64,000 nucleotides of DNA from Sphingomonas sp. OV641 (lineage in GTDB: Bacteria; Pseudomonadota; Alphaproteobacteria; Sphingomonadales; Sphingomonadaceae). Where the stretch lies: NCBI RefSeq assembly GCF_900109205.1, contig NZ_FNZB01000001.1, positions 186,001-250,000 of the forward strand, in the 5' to 3' direction. The notes beneath the pieces are model-generated. The model searched no databases and was not told the DNA's origin. It was given only the letters and a program-made list of their open reading frames with translations. Below are positions 34,846 through 43,592 of this stretch, in pieces (the stretch's first letter is position 1; each line of letters starts with the position of its first letter). A program made the position numbers and the translations under genes.

Positions 34846-35867
34846 GCGGGGAATTTCAGGAGCTGGACGACTTCGATCTGCCGGAGCCGCCCGTGCTGGC
34901 GCCAGAGGGCGATCTGGCCTTCGATCAGGCCGGCATCGATGCACTCTTCGGCGACGTGGGGCAGCCGGTCGCGCCAAAAAGCGGGCTGAAGGCGGTGATC
35001 GAGTCCAATATCATCAGCCACGAACGGCTGCCGATGCTGGAAGTCGTTTATGATCGCATGATCCGCAGCTTCGCCACCTCCATGCGGAGCCTGACGACGG
35101 ATGCGATCGATGTGAGCATCGATGAGATCACGTCGATCCGCTTCGGCGACTTCATGAACCGCGTGGCGCTGCCTGCGATGATTGGGGTCTTCCGCGTGGA
35201 GGAATGGGAGAATTATGGCCTGATCACGGTCGATTCCGGCCTGATCTATGCGGTGGTGGATGCGTTGCTGGGCGGCCGTCAGGGCGGCGCCTCGCCGGTG
35301 ATCGATGGACGGGGCTTCACCACCATCGAGACCAATCTGGTGTCGCGCATGCTGCAGCTCGCGCTGTCGGACATGAGCGCATCGATGCAGCCGATCACGC
35401 CGAACACCATGAAGCTGGAGCGGATCGAGACCAGCCCGCGCTTCGCGGCAATCGCCGGGCCGACCAACATCTGCACCGTGGCGACCTTCCGCGTCGACAT
35501 GGAAGGGCGCGGGGGCCGCTTCAGCGTGCTGCTGCCCTATGCGACGATCGAACCGGTGCGGCACAAGCTGGGCCAACGTTTCATGGGCGAGAAGCTGGGC
35601 CGCGACAACATCTGGGAAGCGCACATGGCATCCGCGATGCGGCAGACCGAGCTGCAGATCGACGTGGTCCTCGGCGAAGCCATGATGGAGCTGGCCGGGG
35701 TGCGCGGCCTGAAGATCGGCCAGACGATCGCGCTCCACAAGGCCCCGGGTGAACCGCTTGAACTTCAATGCGGCGGCATTCCGCTTGCCCGCGCCCATGT
35801 CGGGCAGCGGTGCAACAACGTCGCAATCCGACTGGTGACGGACATAGCCAAGGGTTTTCGGAAATGA
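34842..35867 (+). CDS. fliM: Flagellar motor switch protein FliM
   Basis: 341 residues. N-terminal acidic region (LDDFDLPEPPV), a FliM middle domain with IESNIISHERLPMLEVVYDRMIRSFATSMRSLTTDAIDVSID and the C-terminal SpoA domain LQIDVVLGEAMMELAGVRGLKIGQTIALHKAPGEPLELQCGG. The canonical CheY-binding LSQxEIDALL at the very N-terminus is represented here by LAFDQAGIDALFGD. Part of the C-ring; overlaps fliL and the next gene by four bases each. Confidence 0.96.
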   Translation: MSGEFQELDDFDLPEPPVLAPEGDLAFDQAGIDALFGDVGQPVAPKSGLKAVIESNIISHERLPMLEVVYDRMIRSFATSMRSLTTDAIDVSIDEITSIRFGDFMNRVALPAMIGVFRVEEWENYGLITVDSGLIYAVVDALLGGRQGGASPVIDGRGFTTIETNLVSRMLQLALSDMSASMQPITPNTMKLERIETSPRFAAIAGPTNICTVATFRVDMEGRGGRFSVLLPYATIEPVRHKLGQRFMGEKLGRDNIWEAHMASAMRQTELQIDVVLGEAMMELAGVRGLKIGQTIALHKAPGEPLELQCGGIPLARAHVGQRCNNVAIRLVTDIAKGFRK

Positions 35868-36208
35868 GCTTTCAGATTCTGACCAGCGTTGCCACCATGA
35901 TCTTCTGCTCGGCCGTGCTGGTGCAAAGCGTGCGCATGATGCGCAGCTTGCGGGCGGTGAAGGAAGGCGCGCTGACCGAAGTCGTCAGCGCGCTGGACAA
36001 GTCCACGGCCCAGGCGCGCGTCGTCCTGTCCGAGCTTCGCGAAACGCTGCACGATTGTGCGGCAAGCGGGCGGGCACTGGCGAACGGCAAGGAGATTGCC
36101 GAGGAGCTGAGCGTGATGATCGGGATCGCCAACGCCTCTGCCGAACGGCTGGTCGAAGCAGCGGGTGCGGCCAATGCCACGCGTGAGCAGGCCGAGGTGG
36201 CGGCGTGA
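35864..36208 (+). CDS. DUF6468-like small flagellar-operon protein
   Basis: 114 residues from the ATG overlapping the fliM stop (ATGA). One N-terminal membrane helix (FQILTSVATMIFCSAVLVQSVRMM), then a long charged helix with coiled-coil character (VSALDKSTAQARVVLSELRETLHDCAASGRALANGKEIAEELSVMIGIANASAERLV). The pattern suits the DUF6468 family that accompanies fliM in alphaproteobacteria (from memory, moderate confidence). Overlaps the MotE-like gene by four bases. Function unknown. Confidence 0.72.
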   Translation: MSFQILTSVATMIFCSAVLVQSVRMMRSLRAVKEGALTEVVSALDKSTAQARVVLSELRETLHDCAASGRALANGKEIAEELSVMIGIANASAERLVEAAGAANATREQAEVAA

Positions 36209-36765
36209 TCGGTAAGCCATCGCTGCTGATGATGACAGCGGCAGCCGCATCTTTCTCGACACTCGCGCAGGGCGTGAGCATCGCGTCTGAGGTGACGGCG
36301 CCAAAGACACGGCTTGGATCCGCCATCACCCAGGATATGGGCCGGCGCGATCAGGATGCGGCGCGACGCGCGCGTACGCTGGACCTGAGGGAAAAAGCGG
36401 CGCGCGCTACCGAGGAACGGATCAAGGCTGATCTGGCGCAGCGTGAGCAGGCCGAAAGTACGGCTGCCGCTGCGCCCGCAGAGGCGAAGGGCGCAAGTGA
36501 GGCCGACCAGTTCGAGGAACTCGCCCGCATTTACCAGGCGATGAAGCCCGCCAAGGCGGCGATCGTGTTTGAGCAGCTGGAGATGGACGTTCAGATGAAG
36601 GTCGCGCAGAAGATGCGCGAGCGCTCGACCGCGATGATCCTCGCCAGCATGACTCCCAAGGGGGCGGCCGCGCTGAGCATGGCGCTGGCGCGTCGCGGTG
36701 CGCCGGCGAGGTCACTCATTCGACCAATGACGGGCTCGCAGTCGCCGCGGAGCGCCATGCGCTGA
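36205..36765 (+). CDS. MotE-like flagellar chaperone (MgtE-N fold)
   Basis: 186 residues. N-terminal hydrophobic stretch likely serving as signal or anchor, a charged coiled-coil (RDQDAARRARTLDLREKAARATEERIKADLAQREQ), then the conserved end ELARIYQAMKPAKAAIVFEQLEMDVQMKVAQKMRERSTAMILASMTPKGAAALSMALAR, the MgtE-N-like domain of MotE, which in rhizobia is a chaperone for MotC. The motAB genes are not in view. Last gene of the fliL-fliM operon. Confidence 0.8.
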   Translation: MIGKPSLLMMTAAAASFSTLAQGVSIASEVTAPKTRLGSAITQDMGRRDQDAARRARTLDLREKAARATEERIKADLAQREQAESTAAAAPAEAKGASEADQFEELARIYQAMKPAKAAIVFEQLEMDVQMKVAQKMRERSTAMILASMTPKGAAALSMALARRGAPARSLIRPMTGSQSPRSAMR

Positions 36766-37300
36766 CTGCGGTTGTGCGGTGGAGGTGCAGGCGCGGCTGT
36801 CTATGTGGAGCCCAGACCTTCTAAACGTGAGATCAAGCGGGTCGGATCGCGCCATTGATGGACGCGTATTTAGGGCTCGCCGTTCGCAAGAGACTTATTG
36901 CCGTGAAGCCGGCTTCTTCGTTGCAATGGCTGATGCCAGTGCCGTCAGAGACAAACCCTGGCGCGGTCGACCGATGCGTAGTGAAGCAGCGCCTTGCGAG
37001 AATGGTAGATATGACACAAGGCACAGGCCGTTGTCCGCGACATCTTGCGTGAACGACAGGATGGTGACCGGAACGGGCGAAAGCTCTGCCGCGCGGGTGC
37101 AGCCGGCCGCGGTGTCTAGCCGGGAGATGTGGCGGTGAAGCTCCGTTCACTGTGAAGCGATCGGGGCGTTACGTGCTAGATCATGGCCGCGCCATGAGTT
37201 CGCGAGGCTTTGCGGGAAAGCCGGAATAGCAGACCTGGCCAGCCGTTCTGGCCAGCCGTCCCGCGTCTCTACTGCTGGTTTCAGAACCGCTTGGAACGCC
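36766..37300. other. 535-bp region without a supported gene
   Basis: Short ORFs exist on both strands (for example 36779-37138 plus and 36833-37150 minus) but have shuffled-looking composition and no ribosome sites. No terminator or repeat stands out. It may contain remnants of a lost gene. Confidence 0.4.
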
Positions 37301-37474
37301 TCATTGCTCCGCGAAGGACATGAGGATGAGCAGCGCCATGGTCGCGAGCCATGTGACAAGGCCCGCGATCGCATAGCCCCGAACAGTGCCGCCAAACTGA
37401 CGTTGCGAATAGGCCAAGCTGAATACAGCGCTCCACAGCAACGCTGCACCCATTGCTAGCCCCCTCCACGTCAT
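37301..37474 (-). CDS. Possible small two-helix membrane protein
   Basis: 57 residues from an ATG at 37474, or 79 from a TTG at 37540. Two hydrophobic segments (AMGAALLWSAVFSLAYS; GYAIAGLVTWLATMALLILM) are separated by a short basic loop, a protein-like pattern that random frames rarely give. No clear ribosome site supports either start. Could be unreal. Confidence 0.33.
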   Translation of the reverse strand: MTWRGLAMGAALLWSAVFSLAYSQRQFGGTVRGYAIAGLVTWLATMALLILMSFAEQ

Positions 37475-37610
37475 CGCCAGCGCATAGCCGCACCGATTGA
37501 GCGGTGCGACGGAAATCCATTTTGCGAAGTGAGCGGTCAACCGCTGCGCCGCGCGGCGCGGCCGTGGTTGAAGGTTGGTTCTCGCGTCAGGGGCGCCGAT
37601 CAGCGCGCGC

Positions 37611-38648
37611 TCAGTTGAGCGTCTCGCCGATCAGGGCCGGGGACGCCTGCACCAGGCCGGCTTCGATCCCGTCGCCGACGTTTTCCATCGTGTCCGGCGT
37701 GATCGCCACGACGTTGGTCAACTGATTGTGCGCGGCATGCACGTCGGGGACGATGGTGACGGTCGGCTGCGCCGGGACGCGCGTGGTGCGGCGGCGCTGG
37801 GGAAGCTTGCGGGCAAGGTCGGATGCAAAGTGCGGCTCGGCCGCTGCGAGGTCCGCGATCGTCTTGGCGGCACGCTTCGCCGTCTGCCGGAGACGCTCCT
37901 TGGCGATGCCGAACTCCTGCTCGAGATCATCGAGACACGTGTCGTCGAAGATGCGGCGCTCGACGAGGTGCACGTGTTCGGCAAGCTTAGCTTCCATCTC
38001 CGCGATGTCGGCGGGGTCGACGCCGTCATTCTTCGCCTTGAAACGCGGACGGGAAGGATCGTGGGCAACCGCCGCAGGACGCTTCGCGCGGGCGGCGCGC
38101 TTGAGCTGATCCATGCCGACCTGACGGAGATGATCGACATAGCGGCCGATCAGAGCCGAGCGTAGATCGCCGGCCAGATGATCCGATGCGGCGCTCTCGG
38201 TGAGCGACAGCGCGTTTTCATCCTCGATCATGCTTTCCAGCGAGGCCTCTTCGCCCTCCGCACCAACCGAAAGGGCGTGCAGCGAGACAGTGGTTGCCTC
38301 CACCTTCTTCGCCGAGGGACGCTGGTCGGTCATCAGGCGGAAACGCAGGCTCTGCAGCTCACCGCGCAGCTGCCAGTTCACGAAGGTGGTGAACTGCGCC
38401 TTTGCGGGATCATAAGCTTCAATGGCGCGATGCACCGCGATGGCGCAGCACTGCTCCGCGTCGTCCCAATGTGCCACCAGGCCATATTGGCGGATGAAGT
38501 GGCGGATGCGCGGCGCGATCAGCTTCAGAATGTCGGCGAAGGCGCGGTCGACATTTGCCCGCTGACGCGCGGTGGAGCGAACATCCTTAGGCGAGTTCGC
38601 GATAACGGTGGCGACGGCAGCTTCCAGCGCGATCGTGATCTTGGACAT
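37611..38648 (-). CDS. Sigma-70-family RNA polymerase sigma factor in the flagellar locus
   Basis: 345 residues from the ATG at 38648 (GGAAG about 8 bases upstream). Region 2 is visible at WDDAEQCCAIAVHRAIEAYDPAKAQFTTFVNWQLRGELQSLRFR (core binding and -10 recognition), region 4 at CLDDLEQEFGIAKERLRQTAKRAAKTI (a -35-type helix-turn-helix). The 100-residue stretch between is not an obvious region 3, and the C-terminal 70 residues are extra. It is not a canonical FliA or RpoH. Its position between flagellar operons makes it the leading candidate for a flagellar-specific sigma factor. Confidence 0.88.
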   Translation of the reverse strand: MSKITIALEAAVATVIANSPKDVRSTARQRANVDRAFADILKLIAPRIRHFIRQYGLVAHWDDAEQCCAIAVHRAIEAYDPAKAQFTTFVNWQLRGELQSLRFRLMTDQRPSAKKVEATTVSLHALSVGAEGEEASLESMIEDENALSLTESAASDHLAGDLRSALIGRYVDHLRQVGMDQLKRAARAKRPAAVAHDPSRPRFKAKNDGVDPADIAEMEAKLAEHVHLVERRIFDDTCLDDLEQEFGIAKERLRQTAKRAAKTIADLAAAEPHFASDLARKLPQRRRTTRVPAQPTVTIVPDVHAAHNQLTNVVAITPDTMENVGDGIEAGLVQASPALIGETLN

Positions 38649-38721
38649 CGTAAGCATCTTCCCTTGGTGAGCACCCCGGCCCGTGCCGTCGCTCCGTTGT
38701 GGGAGTGCTTTTGCCGCCAAA

Positions 38722-38733
38722 GGCGTTAACGCC
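38722..38733. promoter_or_regulatory. 12-bp perfect palindrome upstream of the sigma gene
   Basis: GGCGTTAACGCC, 74 bases before the sigma factor ATG (minus strand). Possible operator. A GCCGATAA string overlaps its end on the plus strand, but no gene follows in that direction. Confidence 0.45.
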
Positions 38734-38944
38734 GATAAACCTTCGACGTAGGTATAAAACCTTATGAGCTAAGGAGATATACTTATAACCGCCGGTTTTG
38801 AAGGTGAGAAGAAGATGGGTCCGATTGCTCTAGAATAGTTGTAGCACAATTTAAGGCGCGGAGTTCAGGGACTGCTTCGAAAGTCAGTATTGTATTTCTA
38901 CGTAGCCCGTTCGATGCCCACGCCAATTGCGCCGGGGTGGGGAA

Positions 38945-39889
38945 TCACGCGGCGAAGCGATCAGGCCGCACGTTGCGATCCACATAGGCCAGCAGCCACT
39001 GGCGATGTGCGGCGGTGGCGCAGCCGGCGGCGGCGATCTGCTGCCCTGCCTTGCCACGTCCGATCTGAGCGTTGAGGAGCGTCGCCGCGCGACCTGGGTT
39101 GAGCCCGTCCTTCATGAACTTGATAGCATCGCCGAGGCCGAGGTGATGACCCATATAGGCGGCCTTGGCGATGTCCTTGGCGTTGCCGCCGGTCGCCACA
39201 CCAGCACGGCGCAGACTGTCCAGGTTTTTGCGCGCATAGTCTGCGATGGAGTTGATGGACGCTTCGGCGTCGTAGCGGAGCGACAGGAGCTGGGAGCGGC
39301 AGCCGGCCATCACCTGGCCGCGGTCGTTCAGCCAGCCTCGCGCGCGCGCGACGTCGTTCAGCCACGTTCCCTTGCTTTCCGCCATATGCTCCCACGTGCC
39401 GCTCAGGAACTGACCCAGACCGGCGGCGCTGGAGCGCGGATTGCGGGAATAGCATTGCCAGGCGCCGTCCCGGCCCTTGCCCGCTTCGGCATTGACGATC
39501 GCCGCCAGGGCAGTCGCGGGCAATCCGGTGCGAGCCGCCGCGCGTTGCAGCGCCGGGAGGTGCCGGGCGTTTGCGCCGAGGCCGGCGGAGCAGATCTCCG
39601 GGCCCTTTTCCGTTGCCGGAAGATCGGTGCGAGGGGACTCCAGGACCTTGTTTCGGAAGGTGAAGCCGGTCGCGCTGGGCGCGGAGGCGGGCTTTCCCTC
39701 GAACATCGCGAGCAGGGATTCGAGCCCCAGGCTGGTCGGCGCCTTGGTTTCGCCGGCCAGCGCCGGCCGATCGGTGTCGCCCAGCGCGGCGCGCCACAGA
39801 CGGTCGGAGATGGCGGACCGCGCTTCGCCGTAGATCAGCTCAGCCTTCTGCGGGGCGGACATCTGCCGCAGATCAAGTTGAGAGATCAT
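38945..39889 (-). CDS. Flagellar muramidase / lytic-transglycosylase-like protein
   Basis: 314 residues. N-terminal FliJ-side coupled start ([10 protein letters not shown]), a linker, and a lysozyme-like domain of about 190 residues with a probable catalytic Glu in ATALAAIVNAEAGKG and the transglycosylase-type SSAAGLGQFLSGTWEHM, followed by helical bundle repeats. No obvious signal peptide. In many bacteria FlgJ carries the muramidase, but the flgJ in this window (63325-63636) has only the rod-binding domain, so this protein probably clears peptidoglycan for the rod, like SltF of Rhodobacter. Confidence 0.82.
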   Translation of the reverse strand: MISQLDLRQMSAPQKAELIYGEARSAISDRLWRAALGDTDRPALAGETKAPTSLGLESLLAMFEGKPASAPSATGFTFRNKVLESPRTDLPATEKGPEICSAGLGANARHLPALQRAAARTGLPATALAAIVNAEAGKGRDGAWQCYSRNPRSSAAGLGQFLSGTWEHMAESKGTWLNDVARARGWLNDRGQVMAGCRSQLLSLRYDAEASINSIADYARKNLDSLRRAGVATGGNAKDIAKAAYMGHHLGLGDAIKFMKDGLNPGRAATLLNAQIGRGKAGQQIAAAGCATAAHRQWLLAYVDRNVRPDRFAA

Positions 39890-40344
39890 GCCGCGTCTCC
39901 AGCGGATGAAGAAAGGTGCGGACGGCGCGCGTGGCGAAGCTGCCGTGCGATCCGAGCCGACGCGAAATCGTCGATGCGTGCCTGATCGGCGTTGGCGAGG
40001 GCGCGGGTCGCATTCTCGCGATAGTCATCCGCCGCCGTTTCGACGGCGCGCAGCGAGCCATAGCTTTCGACGGCCTTGTCCCGCAGCGCGGCCAGCCGGG
40101 TGCTGGCCGCGGCGGCATCATGCGCGAGGCGCTTTCGCTCCGCCCGGGCGCGGCTGAAATAGGCGGTCGCGGGCATCGACCAGTCGCTGGATGCCAGCAT
40201 CTGCTCGCTTCCAATCGACGCCGTGATCGCCGCGCGGTGCCGCTCGAGTTGGGCAAGCTGATCGGCCGCGACGCCGATCGAAGCGCGCATGTCATCCATT
40301 TCGCGCTGCAAGACGCGAAGGGCGGGGTCATAGGGGGTCTTCAT
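39886..40344 (-). CDS. fliJ: FliJ-like chaperone of the flagellar export ATPase
   Basis: 152 residues from the ATG at 40344 overlapping the fliI stop (ATGA). Almost wholly helical and charged: [30 protein letters not shown] and [40 protein letters not shown], the two-helix coiled coil of FliJ. Sequence similarity to FliJ is weak as usual for the family; position after fliI is the main support. Overlaps the muramidase start by four bases. Confidence 0.8.
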   Translation of the reverse strand: MKTPYDPALRVLQREMDDMRASIGVAADQLAQLERHRAAITASIGSEQMLASSDWSMPATAYFSRARAERKRLAHDAAAASTRLAALRDKAVESYGSLRAVETAADDYRENATRALANADQARIDDFASARIARQLRHARRPHLSSSAGDAA

Positions 40345-41666
40345 TCGCCTGGCTTCATCATCTCGGCGAGCGCCGCGAAGGACGCCGCGCATTCGCCCCG
40401 ATCCTGCTTGCCCTGTTTCAGCAGCGCCTCGATCTCGGGCGCGAGGCGGATCGCATCATCCACTTCCGGATTGGATCCGGCCTTGTACGCGCCTAGGCGG
40501 AACAGTTCCTCCACGTCGGCATAAGTAGACAGGATACGCCGGGCGCCGAGGCGAACAGCGTTCTCCGCCTCTGTCTGGCAATGCGGCAGCGTACGCGAGA
40601 CGGACTTCAGCAGATCGATTGCGGGATAGCGGCCGCGTTCCGCAATGCGCCGCGTGATCACCACATGGCCATCCAGGATGCCGCGCACCGCATCGGCAAC
40701 GGGCTCGTTATGGTCATCACCGTCCACCAGCACGGTGAACAGTCCAGTGATGGAGCCTTGCCCCGGCAGGCCAGGACCGGCCCGCTCCAGCAAGCGCGGC
40801 AGTTCGGCGAAGACGGTCGGCGTATAGCCCTTTGCTGCCGGCGGCTCGCCGCTGGCGAGGCCGATCTCACGCTGCGCCATGGCAAAGCGCGTTACGGAGT
40901 CCATCAGGCACAAGACATTGAGGCCCTGATCCCGGAAATGTTCGGCGATCGCCAGCGTCGTCCAGGCGGCCTGGCGACGCATCAGCGCCGGCTCGTCCGA
41001 GGTGGCGACCACGACCACGCTGCGCGCGAGCCCCTCCGCGCCGAGATCGTCCTCGACGAATTCCTGAACCTCGCGTCCGCGTTCGCCGATCAGGCCGATC
41101 ACGGCCACGTCGCAGGCCGTCCAGCGCGCCAGCATCGACAGGAGAACCGACTTGCCGACGCCGGAGCCGGCGAACAGGCCGAGCCGTTGTCCGCGGCAGA
41201 GCGGCACGAACACGTCAAGGGCGCGCACCCCTGTTTCGATCCGCTCGCCGACCCGAGCGCGGCTTGCCGCAGGGGGAGGGGCGGCCTTGATCGGGCGCGG
41301 GTCGGCGCCGGGCGCCAGCGGCCCCTTGCCGTCTATGGGTTGGCCTAGACCATCAACCATGCGGCCGAGCCATCCAGCGCTCGGGCGAATGGCGAACTGG
41401 CCTGCGGCAAGCTCAGCGCGGGCTCCGGAAGCGACGCCCTGGGGATCGCTGAACGGCAAGCATTGGGCAAGCGCGTGATCTAGGCCGGTCACTTCGGTAT
41501 CGATCAGCCCGGCGGGCGTGGAAATCGCCACGCGGGATCCGATCTGCGCCGCCCCGCGCAGCCCTTCCACCTCGATCAGCGCGCCGCGTGCCGCAACGAC
41601 GCGACCATATCGTCGCTCAAGCGGCAAATCGCGGATCGCACGGGCGGCGGAGGCGAGCGTCTGCAC
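40341..41666 (-). CDS. fliI: Flagellar export ATPase FliI
   Basis: 441 residues. Walker [12 protein letters not shown], Walker B region [21 protein letters not shown], and the [41 protein letters not shown] segment of type III ATPases. Powers and guides substrate entry into the flagellar export gate. Nine bases after flbT; overlaps fliJ. Confidence 0.97.
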   Translation of the reverse strand: MQTLASAARAIRDLPLERRYGRVVAARGALIEVEGLRGAAQIGSRVAISTPAGLIDTEVTGLDHALAQCLPFSDPQGVASGARAELAAGQFAIRPSAGWLGRMVDGLGQPIDGKGPLAPGADPRPIKAAPPPAASRARVGERIETGVRALDVFVPLCRGQRLGLFAGSGVGKSVLLSMLARWTACDVAVIGLIGERGREVQEFVEDDLGAEGLARSVVVVATSDEPALMRRQAAWTTLAIAEHFRDQGLNVLCLMDSVTRFAMAQREIGLASGEPPAAKGYTPTVFAELPRLLERAGPGLPGQGSITGLFTVLVDGDDHNEPVADAVRGILDGHVVITRRIAERGRYPAIDLLKSVSRTLPHCQTEAENAVRLGARRILSTYADVEELFRLGAYKAGSNPEVDDAIRLAPEIEALLKQGKQDRGECAASFAALAEMMKPGE

Positions 41667-41675
41667 GTCGGACCC

Positions 41676-42077
41676 TCAGGCGGCCAGCGGATCGCGGGAA
41701 AGTGCGGTGGCTTCGTAGCTGAGCAGGCCGCGGCACTCCTCCAGCGCACGATAGAAATCGGATAACGCCACCTTGCGCGCGAAGCTGGCGCAGGCGGCCT
41801 TGGCCTCCGGCGCTTCGAGCGCATCGAGCAGATCACTCAGCAGAGCAAGGATCTGATCCCGGTACAGGTCGATCTGTTCCGGCTGGATATAGGCCATCAT
41901 GCAAGCGAAATAGAGCTTGCGCGCCGGGGTGGTCGCCTCATACGGGTTCATCACCTCACGACCACGCAAGATCGCCACGTGATTTTCCACGTGGACCTCC
42001 GTGCGACCAACGGAGCGCACGACTGCACCATTGATGACAAGCTTCTCGCCATCCCGCAGCGTGATCTTCAGCGACAT
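41676..42077 (-). CDS. flbT: Flagellin translation regulator FlbT
   Basis: 133 residues with the FlbT opening SLKITLRDGEKLVINGAVVRSVGRTEVHVENHVAILRGREVM and PARKLYFACMMAYIQ. In Caulobacter FlbT binds the flagellin mRNA leader to couple filament synthesis to hook completion. Its partner FlaF is not seen in this window. First gene of the flbT-fliI-fliJ-muramidase operon, with a TATAAT element upstream. Confidence 0.92.
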   Translation of the reverse strand: MSLKITLRDGEKLVINGAVVRSVGRTEVHVENHVAILRGREVMNPYEATTPARKLYFACMMAYIQPEQIDLYRDQILALLSDLLDALEAPEAKAACASFARKVALSDFYRALEECRGLLSYEATALSRDPLAA

Positions 42078-42105
42078 TGAGCAATCCTTTTCCGGCTGTG
42101 CCAGA

Positions 42106-42111
42106 ATTATA
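42106..42111 (-). promoter_or_regulatory. Candidate -10 element (site G) for flbT operon
   Basis: TATAAT on the minus strand preceded by CTTTC, 29 bases before the flbT ATG. The palindrome at 42143-42157 lies 39 bases upstream (centre). Confidence 0.55.
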
Positions 42112-42142
42112 GAAAGGCAAGCCTGAGGGCGGGCACCGACCC

Positions 42143-42157
42143 CGGCAAAAACTGCCG
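42143..42157. promoter_or_regulatory. Palindromic operator candidate CGGCA-N5-TGCCG (between flbT and flgE)
   Basis: 5+5 arms with spacer AAAAC, extended to 6+6 bp by flanking C/G. It lies in the divergent region between the flbT and flgE operons, 55 bases (centre) from the flgE-side TATGAT. Confidence 0.58.
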
Positions 42158-42204
42158 GCTGCAGTATTTCTCCGGAGCCGAGGCCGGACCGCGCAACATC
42201 ATCC

Positions 42205-42210
42205 TATGAT
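42205..42210 (+). promoter_or_regulatory. Candidate -10 element (site H) for flgE-flgK-flgL
   Basis: TATGAT preceded by CATCATCC and followed by GGCAGG, 52 bases before the flgE TTG. One mismatch from the TC(C/T)TATAAT series. Confidence 0.5.
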
Positions 42211-42261
42211 GGCAGGAGCAGGCATCCGGGAAACCGATGCCATTCCTGCGGGAGATTGAAG

Positions 42262-43563
42262 TTGAGCCTTTATTCCGCTCTTTATTCGGGCGTTTCCGGT
42301 CTGAGCGCCGAAGCCAGTGCGATGGCCGGCGTTGCCGACAACATCACCAACATCAACACGATCGGCTACAAGGGCGTCGAAACCCAGTTCCGCACGCTGG
42401 TGACGGACGGCAACGCGCGCAGCAATTACTCGGCGGGCGGCGTTGCCGCGGCGCCCCAGTCGCTGATCTCGAAGCAGGGGCTGTTGCAGGCATCAAGCAG
42501 CAACACCGACCTGGCGATCGAAGGCGGCGGCTTTTTCGTGACCCGCAGCGGCCCCGGCGCGAACAGCGAGACCGCCTTCACGCGCGCGGGATCGTTCAAG
42601 CCGGATGACGCCGGCTTTCTGCGCAACACGAGCGGCTATTACCTGCAGGGCTGGCGCCTGGATGCTACGGGCAATTACACCAATACCGGCAATCTGAACG
42701 CGCTGGAGCCAGTTCGCCTGAGCGAGCTGACCGGCACCGCCGCGCCGACGACCAAGATCCAGATGCGCGCCAACCTGGCTTCCACGCAGGAGGTTCATGC
42801 CGGTGGCTATGCGGCTGGGGACATTGCATCGGGCGCAGTCACCCCGCACTTCTCCCGTTCGGTCGACATTTTCGATGCACAGGGGGGACCGCACCGGGTG
42901 ACGCTGGGCTTCATCAAGAGCGGTCCGAACGAATGGCAGGCGGAAGTCTACTCGGATCCGGCGGCCGATGTGACGGCTGCTGGCGGCCTTCTGGCCAGCG
43001 GCACCATCCGCTTCAACGCCGACGGCAGCCTGGATCGCGCCGGATCGACGCCAGCGCTCTTCGACCAGATCACGCCGGGCTGGACCAATAGCGCCGGATC
43101 GGTGCCGATCTCGCTGGAGCTCGGCGCCGACGGCGGCCTGGACGGGCTGACCCAGTTCGGCAGCGAGTCCGCGCTGATCACGTCCGCCGTGGACGGCGGG
43201 CTGCTCGGCAACATCTCGTCGATCGACATTTCGTCGTCCGGCAAGGTCAGCGCGATCTTCGAAGATGGCACGGCGCGCGCGGTGTTTCAGTTGCCGCTTG
43301 CCACCTTCCCGAACCCGGACGGGCTGACCCGTCTGCCGGGCAACGGCTATGCCGTATCCGACGCGTCGGGCAATTTCGCGATCAACCCGCCGGGCACCTT
43401 CGGGTCGGGCAGCATCTCGGCGGGGGCGCTGGAAGCATCCAACGTCGACCTCGCAGCCGAGTTCACCAACATGATCCGGTTCCAGCGTGCCTATAGCGCG
43501 TCTTCCAAGATCATCACCACGGTGGACGACATGCTGCAGGAAGTCAGCAATCTGAAGCGTTGA
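42262..43563 (+). CDS. flgE: Flagellar hook protein FlgE
   Basis: 433 residues. TTG at 42262 is chosen since GGGAG lies 7 bases before it and the product begins SLYSALYSGVSGLSAEASAMAGVADNITNINTIGYKG, the usual hook-protein opening. C-terminal ALEASNVDLAAEFTNMIRFQRAYSASSKIITTVDDMLQEV is the conserved hook D0 helix. Between them are the beta-rich D1/D2 domains. First gene of flgE-flgK-flgL. Confidence 0.96.
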   Translation: MSLYSALYSGVSGLSAEASAMAGVADNITNINTIGYKGVETQFRTLVTDGNARSNYSAGGVAAAPQSLISKQGLLQASSSNTDLAIEGGGFFVTRSGPGANSETAFTRAGSFKPDDAGFLRNTSGYYLQGWRLDATGNYTNTGNLNALEPVRLSELTGTAAPTTKIQMRANLASTQEVHAGGYAAGDIASGAVTPHFSRSVDIFDAQGGPHRVTLGFIKSGPNEWQAEVYSDPAADVTAAGGLLASGTIRFNADGSLDRAGSTPALFDQITPGWTNSAGSVPISLELGADGGLDGLTQFGSESALITSAVDGGLLGNISSIDISSSGKVSAIFEDGTARAVFQLPLATFPNPDGLTRLPGNGYAVSDASGNFAINPPGTFGSGSISAGALEASNVDLAAEFTNMIRFQRAYSASSKIITTVDDMLQEVSNLKR

Positions 43564-43592
43564 TCATCCTGGTTGGGCGGAGGTAGTCGGGC

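Noticed and set aside
36779..37138. Plus-strand 119-codon open frame after the MotE-like gene
   Set aside because: No ribosome site, no domain pattern, and an equally long frame on the opposite strand.
38731..38738. GCCGATAA, identical to the enterobacterial sigma-28 -10 box
   Set aside because: No TAAA at the right spacing and no plus-strand gene follows; it overlaps a palindrome instead.
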